64,000 nt of DNA, taken from the NCBI GenBank assembly GCA_036557285.1, contig DATBHW010000081.1:1-64000 (forward strand), written 5' to 3'. The translations under genes and the position numbers were made by a program. Shown here in pieces: positions 41,634 to 50,949 of the stretch. The notes beneath the pieces are model-generated. The model did no database searches and was not told the DNA's origin. It worked only from the letters and a program-made list of their open reading frames with translations. The DNA comes from Ktedonobacterales bacterium (GTDB taxonomy: Bacteria > Chloroflexota > Ktedonobacteria > Ktedonobacterales > DATBGS01). How positions within the stretch are numbered: the stretch's first letter is position 1; every line of letters begins with the position of its first letter.

Positions 41634-44600
41634 TTGGCTAAACAACGTGGCGCCGGGCGAGATCAGATTGGCAGGCTGATGAGACAACCAGAACCAGAAC
41701 TTTCACATGCGCTCAATAAGCAAAGCCAGCGCTGGCAGCCCACGTTGCCAGAACAGCGGCTGGCCGAGGTTCTCAGGCGCATCCACGCGACACCTGTTTC
41801 TTTAGCGCCTGGACAAAGTAGCCCGCTTGCCTCTACTCTGCAAACCATATGCCAGGCGGTGAAGAGCGCCTGTGCAGTCGATCAGGTGCAACTCTGGCTG
41901 GTTGATGACTACAGCGGGCAAGGGCCGCGTGCGCGCCGATTGAAGCGTTGGGCCTGGTCGGGGAGGCGCTCTGACCCCGCTGCGCCAGCCCTGGTCGATC
42001 CGGGGAATGACTCGGTAATCTCTCATCTGCTGTGGGCAGGACATGGGAGTTCCCAGCATATTCTGAACAAAGAGGCTCCAGGCACACTGGTTTCTGCGCT
42101 CTTTACGGGGGCCGCAGGAGTGCTGCTGGTTCCGCTGGCGATAGATGAGCGCCCGCTGGGGATGTTGGCGCTGCTCAATGAGCGTGCAGCGGAGGACTTT
42201 CCTGCTGATACCGCCGCGTTGGCAGAACTTCTGGCCGGGCATGTGGCGCTGGCGGTGCAGAACGCGCAGCTTTTCGCAGCGGCGCGGGAGCGTGCCGTTA
42301 CCTATGAGCGCGGACTCGGCGTGGTAGCGCATACCGCAGAAACCATCACCTCGACATTACATTTGAGCGAGGTCTCAGAACAGATTGTTTCCGTCATTTG
42401 TTCGTTCCTTGGAGCGCAAGCGTCCTGGTTAATGGTCTATGATGAAGAGGCCGATCTGCTGCGCATAGAGGCGATTTGTGGGTGGGATGCGGTGCGCGAT
42501 GTCGAGATCGTTCCTGGGAAGAGCGTTGCTGGTGAGGTGCTGTTCACCGGACGCCCGACGTTTGTGCCGGATGTCCAGGCTGATCCACGTTTCGCCGTGA
42601 AGCGCGAGGCTGCTGAGGCGGGGATTATTGCGATGCTTGGATTGCCATTGATGGCGAATGGGCGGGTTGTGGGGGTGCTTGGTGTCAACCCGGCTCCTGG
42701 GCCAGATGGCATCGCGCGCAATCCGCTGGAAGGGCCAGACGGCGATTGGTTGCGCCTCTTTGCGGGGCAGGCTGGCGCGGCTGTTCAGAACGCCCGACTT
42801 TATGAGAGCCTGCAAGCTGAGCATGCGCTTGCCGAGCGTATGGCCCATGCCTCGCAGCGGCACGCTGGTGAGATGGAGACGATCTTTGAGAGCATGGCGG
42901 AAGGGGTTGCTGTCTTCGATACCAATGGGCAACTGGTCCGCCTCAATCGAGCAGGGGCGTCGCTGGCGGGGGTTTCAACCTCAAAGCTGCTCACGCTCTC
43001 AGCAACCGCGCTGGGGACAGGTATTTCGGAAAAGGTGGCAAGCAAGGAGTTTGGGCTGGTACGCCATCCCTTGATCTTGCGGGCGCTTGCGGGCGAGGTG
43101 ATAAACGGCGAGGAGCTGACAATGACGCGAGCCGATGGCGTTCAGGTGGCGCTTCAGGTCAGCGTGGCGCCACTTTACGATAGGCAGGAGCAGGTAGCTG
43201 GTGCTGTGGCGATCATGGAGGATGTGACCGAGCGGCAGGAGTATCAACGCAGGCAGCTTGCTGTTGGCTGGGTGGCGGCGGCGCTCAACCATCCGCTGGA
43301 CTTGAAAGAAACCCTCGATACGGCTGTAGAGGCGCTTACCGCAGCCCTTGGCGCTGATGATTCGGCGATTATGCTGGCTGATGAGGGCCAGGGCGTACTT
43401 CGTATAGCCTCGCAGCGTGGCTATGGGGGATTTAGTAAAATCTTTCCGGTGCTGCCAATTGACGCGCCGTTAAATCCCTCGCTCGCCTTCAGAACGCGCA
43501 AGGTGCAGGTGTTTGATACCAGTGTGGGCGATGCCCTTGGTGGATCGCATCCGCTGTATGAGGCGCTGAAACAAGACGGGCTTCAGGCAAGCCTGTCAGC
43601 GCCGCTTCTGGCGCAAGATCAGGCGCTGGGTGTGCTGGTCTATTCCTATACCAAGCCGCACCATTTTTCAGCAAACGAGCAGCAGGTGGCGCGCGCGATT
43701 GCCGATCAAATCGCGCTGGCGGTGGTGAACGCGCGGCTGTATGAAGAGGTAGCCGATTATGCCGCCTGGGAAGAGAACGAGCGCCGAACTCTCCAGACCA
43801 TCATTGACGCGCTGCCTGCCGGAATCATTTTGCGTGATGAGCATGGAAAGCTGTTTATGTACAATGAGGCGGCGCTGAAGTTGGCCTTCAACTATGCCGA
43901 GATGCAATCCGCCCGCCAGGCAGGGCAAATGTCCGTTGAGCCAGTGTGGAAAGTCACCAGGCCAGATGGCACGCCAGTAGAGGCGGGCGCTTTCCCGTCT
44001 CAATTAGCGGTTCAGACAGGCAAGCCAGTCAGAGAAATGCAGTTTCTGCTGCGCCAGACTGATGGGCGCATGGTACCCGTTCTGACGAATGCAGTGTCGG
44101 TGCAGGATACCGATAGCAATTTCACGCTGGGCCTGGCGGTCTTTCAGGACATTACGGCGCTCAAAGAACTGGAGCGGCATAAAGACGAGTTTATCTCGGT
44201 TGCCAGCCACGAGTTACGTGGCCCGCTGACGGTGATTCGGGGGCAGGCGCAGTTACTCCAGCGCCAGTTACGACGCCAGGAAAAGCAGGGGGAGCTTCCC
44301 CAGGCGCTGCTGCATGTGATGGAATCTATCGAGAGTATCGAGTCCCAGACAGCACGCTTAAATGATCTGGTCAATGATCTGCTGGATGTTTCGCGCATTC
44401 AGGCGGGCAAGCTGACACTTCAGCGCGGGACGGCGCTTCTCGCGCCGTTGGTTACGAAGGCGGTGCAGCACTGGAAACCGGCGTCTGATCGCCACACGCT
44501 CAGCCTGGAGATGAATATTCCCACCGAGGAGGTGGTGGGACATTGGGATGCCCGGCGGGTGGAACAGATTCTGAATAACCTGATCGCTAACGCGCTGAAA

Positions 44601-44885
44601 TATAGCCCGGAGGGGGGCGAGGTGAACGTTTGCGTGGAGGTTGAGGACGAGAGGAAGCAAGTGCTGATTAGCGTGCGTGACGAGGGGGTGGGCATCCCGC
44701 CAGAGGCGCTGCCCCATCTGTTCGAGCGTTTTTATCGGGCAGGGAATGTAAGCAGCATCGGCGGAACAGGTCTGGGTTTGTATATCAGCCAGCGGCTTGC
44801 TGTGGCGCATGGCGGTGATCTCTGGGCGGAGTCGCCTGGTCTGGCGAAGGGCAGCGTCTTCTACCTCCGGCTGCCCCTCGAATAG
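41634..44885 (+). CDS. Multi-GAF/PAS sensor histidine kinase
   Basis: 1083 residues, soluble. Domain order: GAF (~60-200), GAF (~225-385), PAS (~410-530), GAF (~535-690), PAS (~720-845), HisKA with H859 in SHELRGPLTVIRG, HATPase (~960-1080) with LIANALKYSPEGG, DEGVGIPPEALPHLFERF and GGTGLGLYIS. It should sense small ligands or redox state through three GAF and two PAS domains. No receiver domain and no adjacent response regulator, so an orphan kinase. TTG 41634 is chosen for AGGAGG ~8 nt upstream; ATG 41679 is an alternative. EamA starts 4 nt after its stop. Confidence 0.9.
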   Translation: MAKQRGAGRDQIGRLMRQPEPELSHALNKQSQRWQPTLPEQRLAEVLRRIHATPVSLAPGQSSPLASTLQTICQAVKSACAVDQVQLWLVDDYSGQGPRARRLKRWAWSGRRSDPAAPALVDPGNDSVISHLLWAGHGSSQHILNKEAPGTLVSALFTGAAGVLLVPLAIDERPLGMLALLNERAAEDFPADTAALAELLAGHVALAVQNAQLFAAARERAVTYERGLGVVAHTAETITSTLHLSEVSEQIVSVICSFLGAQASWLMVYDEEADLLRIEAICGWDAVRDVEIVPGKSVAGEVLFTGRPTFVPDVQADPRFAVKREAAEAGIIAMLGLPLMANGRVVGVLGVNPAPGPDGIARNPLEGPDGDWLRLFAGQAGAAVQNARLYESLQAEHALAERMAHASQRHAGEMETIFESMAEGVAVFDTNGQLVRLNRAGASLAGVSTSKLLTLSATALGTGISEKVASKEFGLVRHPLILRALAGEVINGEELTMTRADGVQVALQVSVAPLYDRQEQVAGAVAIMEDVTERQEYQRRQLAVGWVAAALNHPLDLKETLDTAVEALTAALGADDSAIMLADEGQGVLRIASQRGYGGFSKIFPVLPIDAPLNPSLAFRTRKVQVFDTSVGDALGGSHPLYEALKQDGLQASLSAPLLAQDQALGVLVYSYTKPHHFSANEQQVARAIADQIALAVVNARLYEEVADYAAWEENERRTLQTIIDALPAGIILRDEHGKLFMYNEAALKLAFNYAEMQSARQAGQMSVEPVWKVTRPDGTPVEAGAFPSQLAVQTGKPVREMQFLLRQTDGRMVPVLTNAVSVQDTDSNFTLGLAVFQDITALKELERHKDEFISVASHELRGPLTVIRGQAQLLQRQLRRQEKQGELPQALLHVMESIESIESQTARLNDLVNDLLDVSRIQAGKLTLQRGTALLAPLVTKAVQHWKPASDRHTLSLEMNIPTEEVVGHWDARRVEQILNNLIANALKYSPEGGEVNVCVEVEDERKQVLISVRDEGVGIPPEALPHLFERFYRAGNVSSIGGTGLGLYISQRLAVAHGGDLWAESPGLAKGSVFYLRLPLE

Positions 44886-44889
44886 CGCC

Positions 44890-45897
44890 ATGAAACAGGA
44901 GGAGCGCGAGGGGAGTGCCAGCGTTGCCTCGGATGCGCCCGCTTGGGGGCGCGCGCGAGACGGTAGCCAGCGGCAAAACGCTCTCATTGGCCTGGCGCTG
45001 GTCCTCACGTCGGCGGCAGGCTATGGCTCGCAGGCGATCTTTGCCCGGCTGGCCTACGCGGCAGGCGCGAATGTTTCTACGGTGCTGCTGCTGCGCTTTA
45101 TCCTGGCGATTGCGGTGTTGTGGCCGGTGCTGCTGCTGGGTGGGCGTGGCAAACACGCCTGGGCCGCCATCAGGCGGCCAAAGCGCCTGCTTTCGCTGCT
45201 GGCGCTGGGCATCCTCTTTTCGGGCAATTCCATTGCCTTCTTTACGGCGCTAACCTATCTGCATACAGCGGTGGTGGAACTGCTGCTGTACCTCTATCCA
45301 GGGGTGGTGCTGGCGCTGTCGGCGATCTTTTTGCGCGAGCGCCTGGGGCTGTTGAAGGTAGCCGCCTTATTGTTTGCTGTAGGCGGCTCGGCCCTGACGG
45401 TTGGGCCATTGGGCGCAGTGGCGCTGCCAGGCGTCACTGGAGGGAAGGTCGCGCTGGGGTTGGCGTTGGGGATGAGTGCCGCCCTGGTGTATGCGGTCTA
45501 TATTTTGATCGGCAATCGGCTGACGGCAGGGACTCCGGCAGATGTGACCGCCGCCGTGAGTATGACTGGAACAACGCTGGTTTTCGCGCTTGGGGCACTG
45601 GTGGGAGATGGCGCGACGCTGCATCTCTCTCTCAACGCCTGGGCGGCCATCGGCGGGGTGGCTTTATTTTCTACGGTCATTGCCAGCACCTTCTTTCTTG
45701 CCGGATTGGAACGGCTGGGGCCAAGCCGCGCGGCCATTCTGGCAACGGTTGAGCCGGTCGTGACGCTGATCCTGGCAACACTGATACTCAATGACCCGCC
45801 GCTCTGGTTTCAGGTGGTTGGCGCCGCGCTGATTGTGGTAGCCGTCGTGCTGGCTCAATTTGCCCCACGCGCACAGACGCGCCTGGCAGAAAAATAG
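44890..45897 (+). CDS. EamA/DMT-family transporter
   Basis: 335 residues, ten predicted helices in two EamA repeats: LVLTSAAGYGSQAIFARLAYAAG with YLYPGVVLALSAIFLRERL, and LALGMSAALVYAVYILIGNRL with ILATVEPVVTLILATLILND. DMT exporters move amino acids, metabolites or drugs; the substrate is unknown. ATG 44890 lies 4 nt after the histidine kinase stop, suggesting translational coupling and possible control by that kinase. Earlier in-frame starts lie inside the kinase gene. Confidence 0.88.
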   Translation: MKQEEREGSASVASDAPAWGRARDGSQRQNALIGLALVLTSAAGYGSQAIFARLAYAAGANVSTVLLLRFILAIAVLWPVLLLGGRGKHAWAAIRRPKRLLSLLALGILFSGNSIAFFTALTYLHTAVVELLLYLYPGVVLALSAIFLRERLGLLKVAALLFAVGGSALTVGPLGAVALPGVTGGKVALGLALGMSAALVYAVYILIGNRLTAGTPADVTAAVSMTGTTLVFALGALVGDGATLHLSLNAWAAIGGVALFSTVIASTFFLAGLERLGPSRAAILATVEPVVTLILATLILNDPPLWFQVVGAALIVVAVVLAQFAPRAQTRLAEK

Positions 45898-45963
45898 GTA
45901 ACGCTTTGCCCAAAACGCCGCCAGAGACGGCGAAATTACAGACAGGCGTCCGTTTCGCCTTGG

Positions 45964-46257
45964 CTATTTGTTGGGATACATGACGCTCTGCCAGAGGCCA
46001 AAAGCGGTGCGGAACATGGCCCAGATGATAAAGAAGGCCAGCCCCATCTCGATCACGGTCATGGTGATCCAGAGCCAGAGCAGAGCATGTTCGGTAGTAT
46101 TGCCTGGGTTTGCCCCGCGTATGAGCAAGGGGATGAGCAAGACCAGCGGCACCACGACAATAGAGATGCCCAGCGCCAACACAACGATCATCGTAAACGC
46201 GCGCCAGGTCTTATCAATCAGCGGCTTCAGCCGCCCCTTGTTATGCAGTGTGCTCAT
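45964..46257 (-). CDS. Small two-helix membrane protein
   Basis: 97 residues with a basic N-terminus (MSTLHNKGRLKPLIDKTWR) and two hydrophobic helices (about 22-47 and 58-83), ending WQSVMYPNK. No family recognised. It follows glnA in the same direction with a 104-nt gap. A start ATG and a full in-frame composition support a real gene, but no strong ribosome site is seen. Confidence 0.55.
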   Translation of the reverse strand: MSTLHNKGRLKPLIDKTWRAFTMIVVLALGISIVVVPLVLLIPLLIRGANPGNTTEHALLWLWITMTVIEMGLAFFIIWAMFRTAFGLWQSVMYPNK

Positions 46258-46361
46258 GTGAGATGGGCCTTTCCTGAGCGTGCTGGCGCTGCTGTCGAGA
46301 CAGGCGCCGCTGCTCTAAAGTATAGCGAAGAGAGACGTGTGCTGGCAAGGCTCAGGGCGCT

Positions 46362-47738
46362 TTAGAAAAGTTCGAGATACCGATCCAGCTCCCAGGCGTG
46401 GACTTGCTTGCGGTATTCCATCCATTCGATGGTCTTGGCTTCCAGAAAGCGATCGGCGATATGTTCGCCCAGCGCCTCGCGGACAATCGGATCGCGTTTG
46501 AGGTCTTCGAGGGCTTCGCCGAGCGTTTCCGGCAGCAAGGCGACGTGGCGGCGCAGGCGGGCCGTTTCATCGAGCATATACAGGCTTTCCTCGACAGGCG
46601 CGGGCAAGGGCAACTGGTTCGCAACGCCATCCAGCCCGGCTTCGAGCATCACCGCCAGCGCCAGGTAGGGATTGCAGCTTGGGTCCGGGGATCGCAGTTC
46701 GATGCGGGTATTCCTGGTCTGGTTCGGGTTCACTCGCGGCACGCGCAGCAGCGCCTCGCGGTTGACCCGGCCCCAGCTAATCATGACGGGCGCTTCATAG
46801 CCCGGCGCCAGGCGCTTATAGGAGTTGACCAGCGGGTCCAGAATGGCGCTCATGCCGCGCGCGTGGGCTAGCTGACCCGCCAGGAAATGGCGCGCCAGGG
46901 GCGACAGGCCGTATTCGTGATCGGCTGGGTCGGCAAAGGCGTTGGAGCCATCTTCCAGGCGTAAAAGCTGCTGATGGATGTGCATACCAGAGCCGTTGAT
47001 GCCGTAGAACGGCTTGGGCAGGAAGGTGGCATAGAGGTCGTGCTGCTGGGCAATAGCCTTGAGCGTATAGCGAGCGGTCATAATGGCGTCAGCGCCGGTC
47101 ATGGCGTCGGCTGGCTCGAAATCCAGTTCGTGCTGTCCGGCGGCGACTTCGTGGTGGCTGCTCTCGATGCGCGGCCCCATAGCCTGGAGCGCCTGGACCA
47201 TCTCCCGACGGACCGCCGCCGCGAGATCAGTCGAAAGGTCAAAGTAGCTGCCCTGATCGTGAGGGAGCGGGGCAGGCTTGCCTTCGGCCCGCTGAAGCAG
47301 AAAGAACTCCAGTTCAGGCGAGACGATATAGTGAAACCCCTGCTGCTCGGCTTTGTGGAGCGCGCGCCGCAGGACGGCGCGAGGGTCGCCCTGATAGCGT
47401 TCGCCCGCCGGGGTCAGCACGTCGCAAATGATGCGCGCGGTGACATCGTTGGGCGCGCTCCAGGGAATGATGGCAAAGGTCGAAAGGTCGGGCCGCAGGT
47501 ACATATCGCTTTCGGCGATGCGCGCAAAGGCTTCAATCGCCGAGCCATCGAACCACTTGCCATGTGCCAGGCAATCAGGAAATTGATCAACCGGAATGGT
47601 GACGCTCTTGACGATGCCCACAACATCGGTGAACTCCAGGTTTACAAAGCGCACACTGCGCCGTTCGGCCTCGCTTACCAGGCGCTGTACGTCTTCTTGC
47701 GGGGGTTGATTATATGATTGTTCAGGAGATCGGCTCAT
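46362..47738 (-). CDS. glnA: Glutamine synthetase type I
   Basis: Makes glutamine from glutamate, ammonia and ATP. 458 residues. Signatures KWFDGSAIEAFARIAESDMYL, SPELEFFLL, GQHELDFEPADAMTGADAIM, GSGMHIHQQL, the flap/ATP loops NSYKRLAPGYEAP and NTRIELRSPDPSCNPYLALA. No adenylylation Tyr motif is visible in the C-terminal loop (EESLYMLDETARLRR), and there is no beta-type 25-residue insertion, so it fits the GSI-alpha class. It starts 9 nt after the oxidoreductase gene, an operon. Confidence 0.95.
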   Translation of the reverse strand: MSRSPEQSYNQPPQEDVQRLVSEAERRSVRFVNLEFTDVVGIVKSVTIPVDQFPDCLAHGKWFDGSAIEAFARIAESDMYLRPDLSTFAIIPWSAPNDVTARIICDVLTPAGERYQGDPRAVLRRALHKAEQQGFHYIVSPELEFFLLQRAEGKPAPLPHDQGSYFDLSTDLAAAVRREMVQALQAMGPRIESSHHEVAAGQHELDFEPADAMTGADAIMTARYTLKAIAQQHDLYATFLPKPFYGINGSGMHIHQQLLRLEDGSNAFADPADHEYGLSPLARHFLAGQLAHARGMSAILDPLVNSYKRLAPGYEAPVMISWGRVNREALLRVPRVNPNQTRNTRIELRSPDPSCNPYLALAVMLEAGLDGVANQLPLPAPVEESLYMLDETARLRRHVALLPETLGEALEDLKRDPIVREALGEHIADRFLEAKTIEWMEYRKQVHAWELDRYLELF

Positions 47739-47747
47739 CTTTTTTCT

Positions 47748-49430
47748 CTAGCTTGCATCTACGTAGATGCGGTGATAGCCAGTAGCGCCATTGGGATAGG
47801 GGGCGGCAAGCACTGGCTGTTGATAATATCCTTGCAGGTCAATCATGCGCGCGACGATGGCATACGTCTCCTTGCTGGTAGGCTGCCAGGGCAATTCCCA
47901 GAGTGTCCAGGTAACGGCTCCCAGCGGCTTTTTCAAGGCGGCGCGCCGCCAGGTGCGCCCGTTATCGGTGCTGACATCAACAGCACTCACGCCTTTAGCG
48001 CCTGCAAACGCGACGCCAGCGATGGTGGTCTGCTGGTTCACCGGCAGCGAAGCGTTATTGAACGGTACGTCAATGCGCGCGCCCAGGTTGATGACGGCAT
48101 CGTCGTTCCAGCCTTCCTGCTGCCAGTAGCCTAGAAAATTATAATTGACGACTTCAATCTGGGTAATCCATTTGCAATGCTTCATTCCATAGATGCCAGG
48201 GACGATCATCCGCGCAGGAAAGCCATGCGCCTGTGTCAGAGGTTGATCGTTCATCAGATAGACCAGCAGGGTCATGGGGTCCAGTGCTTTGCTGAGATGG
48301 ATGCTATCGGTGTAGCTGTCGGCGGCGTGAAAGACCACTTTGGTAGCGCCTGCTTTGACGCCCGCGCGCTCCAACAAATCTTGCAGCGGCACACCTTTCC
48401 ATCGGGCGCTGCTCAGCAGATTGCCGCCCACGACGTTGCTGATACACTCCAGAGTGGTGATCTGCTCAACCGCCGGAAGGTTCATCACATCCTGGTACGA
48501 GAGCGTAAAGGGATGCTCGACGCCTTCGCCGTTGACAGTCAGACGCCAGGAACCGGCATCCAGGCTGGGGTCAGTATAGACATTTTTGGAGACATAGTAA
48601 AAGTCATTAACGCTGGTCAATTCGGGAGTCTCGCCGTTGACGGTCTGCCACGCGCCATAGGCTGGCGTGGGCGCGGGGGTGATACGCTCTGGCGGAGGGG
48701 GGCCGTCCAGGGAGTTTGCGCCTGCCGCGCTGCCGTTGCCGATGCCCTCTGTGATGAACTTCCAGGCCAGCGAACCCACGCCCAGGATGACCAGGCCAAT
48801 AGAAACCCGCTTGAGGAAGAGGCGGCGGCTGGGCGAAAACGCGCGCTGGAGCTTTGGCGAGCCGATCAGTTTTGGGGCCAGCCAGCGCAGGCCGCGCTGA
48901 CTCAGAGGGAGACCGACGCCAAAGGCTGCCGCTGGGACCAGCAAAGCAACCATAACCACCAATGTCCCTACCGGCAGGTTTGCGCCAAAGAGGCCCGCGC
49001 CCATGAAGGGCAGCGCCAGCGCGCCGCTGAGCAGCCAGGCGCAGGCGGCCAGCGGCGCGCTGAACCACCAGCCAACTGGCGCCTGTATGGCGGGCGCTGC
49101 GTCGGTCAAGGCGCGCCGCCGGATGACCAGGCCCCGCATAGCGAACCCAAGAGCAGTGAGCAGCGCCAGGCCAGCTATCTGAGCAAGTGAAATGCCGGTA
49201 AAGTAGAGATATTTGGCGGCGTGCCCAAAAACGCCTAGTAGAAACTCGAAGAGGGGGCCAGGGATGAAGCGTGTACCCTGGTCTCCCAGCAACTCAACGG
49301 GTGAAGGCAGGCCGGTGATGGTTCGCGCCAGTATCTCGATACCCACAGCCAGCGCACCTGCCACAGCGCCAGCCAGCGCGCCCTCGGAAGCGCGCCCCCA
49401 GGTACGGCGAGCGGTTTTTTCCACGCTCAT
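47748..49430 (-). CDS. Membrane-anchored molybdopterin-dependent oxidoreductase (sulfite oxidase family)
   Basis: 560 residues. The N-terminal ~235 residues contain five or six hydrophobic helices. A sulfite-oxidase-type Moco domain follows (~270-455), with the Mo-ligand Cys in TTLECISNVVGGNLL and AHGFPARMIVPGIYGMKHCKWI, and then an Ig-like dimerisation domain (AFAGAKGVSAVDVSTDNGRTWRRA). No heme domain, so it resembles YedY-like enzymes tied to the membrane. The electron acceptor and substrate are unknown. AAGGGAA precedes the ATG; glnA follows by 9 nt. Confidence 0.9.
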   Translation of the reverse strand: MSVEKTARRTWGRASEGALAGAVAGALAVGIEILARTITGLPSPVELLGDQGTRFIPGPLFEFLLGVFGHAAKYLYFTGISLAQIAGLALLTALGFAMRGLVIRRRALTDAAPAIQAPVGWWFSAPLAACAWLLSGALALPFMGAGLFGANLPVGTLVVMVALLVPAAAFGVGLPLSQRGLRWLAPKLIGSPKLQRAFSPSRRLFLKRVSIGLVILGVGSLAWKFITEGIGNGSAAGANSLDGPPPPERITPAPTPAYGAWQTVNGETPELTSVNDFYYVSKNVYTDPSLDAGSWRLTVNGEGVEHPFTLSYQDVMNLPAVEQITTLECISNVVGGNLLSSARWKGVPLQDLLERAGVKAGATKVVFHAADSYTDSIHLSKALDPMTLLVYLMNDQPLTQAHGFPARMIVPGIYGMKHCKWITQIEVVNYNFLGYWQQEGWNDDAVINLGARIDVPFNNASLPVNQQTTIAGVAFAGAKGVSAVDVSTDNGRTWRRAALKKPLGAVTWTLWELPWQPTSKETYAIVARMIDLQGYYQQPVLAAPYPNGATGYHRIYVDAS

Positions 49431-49490
49431 ATGCGATTCCCTTTTTGTCGGTTCAATCCGTGTGCCTGGCTTCCCTTTGGGGGCGCGGCG

Positions 49491-50801
49491 CTAGCCTTTG
49501 ATACCCAGGTTTTCCGTCAGTTGTTCGCGCGAACAAGGGCCAATGGCGGTGACAACAAGCGGATCAGTGAGGGGAAACCGCTTGAGCAGCCCCACGATTT
49601 GCTCGCGGGTCACAGCATCAATCGCTTCGCGCACCTCCTGAATGGTCTTTAAGCGATGCTCGAACCACCAGGAATGGGCGATAGCCCCCATGCGGGCGCT
49701 GGAGGTTTCAGCGTGCATGACCAGTTCGCTTTTAAGCTGCACCTTGGCCCGGCGCAGTTCATCATCGGTGACGCCTTCCGCTTCCAGCTTGCGCATTTCT
49801 TCAATCATTACCCGCATCGTCTCGTGCGCTTTTTCGGGGGTGGTCCCCGCGTACAGATGAAAACGCCCGGTGACGCTGCTGGCTCCGAAACGCGAGGAAA
49901 CAGCATAGACCAGGCCACGCTTCTCGCGTACTTCGGCAAAGAGGCGCGAAGTCATGCCCCCACCAAATATTTCGCTGGTAAGTTGCGCGGCGTAGTAGTC
50001 GGGGTCGCCAAAGGTGACGTTGGGGGCAGCCAGGCCAATATGCTCTTGCTGCCCATCATAGTGCTGGATGACGACGCGGGAGCCGAGTTTGGGGCGTTCG
50101 GAGGCAACCGGCTCGCCCTTGCCCAACCACCCGCCAAAAAGGGTATCCAGACGCTGAATCAGATGGTCCCAGTCGAAATTTCCCGCGATGGCAAAGAGCG
50201 CGTTGCCCGGACGATAGAGGCGACTCCAGAACGCGCGCAAGTCTTCTGGCGTCAGCGCCTCCATGCTTTCGCGTGTGCCGATCATGCGGTGGCCCAGGTT
50301 GGAGCCAAGATAAAATTGCTCCAACAAGAGATCGGAGAGGCGCGACATTGGCTCATCTTCGCGGCGGCGGATGGTTTGCAGCGCGACCTGGCGCATCTGC
50401 TCAAATTCATCCGTTGGAAAGGTTGGCTCCAGCAGCAGATCGGCGATGAGATCGAGCGCCGGGTCTAATTGACGGGCTACAAGCTGGCACCAGAAGGTGC
50501 TGGTTTCAGTGCTGGCGCTGCCGCCTTTCCGCGCGCCCAGAGTCTCGAAGGCTTCGGTAAGCTGGCGCACCGTGCGCGATTTCGTGCCTTGAAACATCAT
50601 GGATTCCATCAGGTGCGCCAGGCCGTACCGCTCCGTCGGCTCATCCTTTGTTCCTGCGCCGAACTGGACGCCAAAGGTGATGGAGCTGAGGCTGGGCATG
50701 CGCTGGCCGACAACCTGCAATCCACTGGGGAAGGCATGATAAAAATAATTATGCGGGGCGCTGGCTCCCGACATTCCGACTGCTGGCGCCTCAGTGCTCA
50801 T
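49491..50801 (-). CDS. M16-family peptidase-like protein with degenerate zinc site
   Basis: 436 residues from ATG 50801. Two M16 half-domains. The HxxEH motif reads HLMES (63-67): first His and catalytic Glu kept, second zinc His replaced by Ser. The distal zinc Glu (family VxLxEx) is replaced, since VALQTI has Thr near 143. The C-terminal half keeps SRLFAEVREKRGLVYAVSS with the Arg/Tyr pair. This combination is typical of the non-catalytic partner of M16 heterodimers, but no catalytic M16 gene lies nearby. Its promoter is at 50870-50880. The oxidoreductase gene follows 60 nt downstream. Confidence 0.87.
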   Translation of the reverse strand: MSTEAPAVGMSGASAPHNYFYHAFPSGLQVVGQRMPSLSSITFGVQFGAGTKDEPTERYGLAHLMESMMFQGTKSRTVRQLTEAFETLGARKGGSASTETSTFWCQLVARQLDPALDLIADLLLEPTFPTDEFEQMRQVALQTIRRREDEPMSRLSDLLLEQFYLGSNLGHRMIGTRESMEALTPEDLRAFWSRLYRPGNALFAIAGNFDWDHLIQRLDTLFGGWLGKGEPVASERPKLGSRVVIQHYDGQQEHIGLAAPNVTFGDPDYYAAQLTSEIFGGGMTSRLFAEVREKRGLVYAVSSRFGASSVTGRFHLYAGTTPEKAHETMRVMIEEMRKLEAEGVTDDELRRAKVQLKSELVMHAETSSARMGAIAHSWWFEHRLKTIQEVREAIDAVTREQIVGLLKRFPLTDPLVVTAIGPCSREQLTENLGIKG

Positions 50802-50869
50802 GAAGGATTGGTCCTTTCTCGAAGGGATACGCGGCAAAGAACGCCTGACAATTGCGGCGTATGCCACTT

Positions 50870-50880
50870 ATTATAGCATA
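50870..50880 (-). promoter_or_regulatory. Extended -10 promoter of the M16 gene
   Basis: Minus-strand TATGCTATAAT, perfect TGC-TATAAT, with TTGCCG 15 nt upstream as a poor -35. It starts about 70 nt before the gene. Confidence 0.6.
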
Positions 50881-50886
50881 GGCAGA

Positions 50887-50924
50887 GACCCGGCAAGCTG
50901 TCGCTGCTGGAAGCCTGCCGGGTC
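50887..50924 (-). terminator. Hairpin downstream of ftsH
   Basis: GACCCGGCA (50887-50895) and TGCCGGGTC (50916-50924) form a 9-bp stem, 26 nt after the ftsH stop on the minus strand and just before the M16 promoter. No T-run. Confidence 0.5.
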
Positions 50925-50949
50925 GAGGAGTGTGTTGTTGGGCGCTGGT

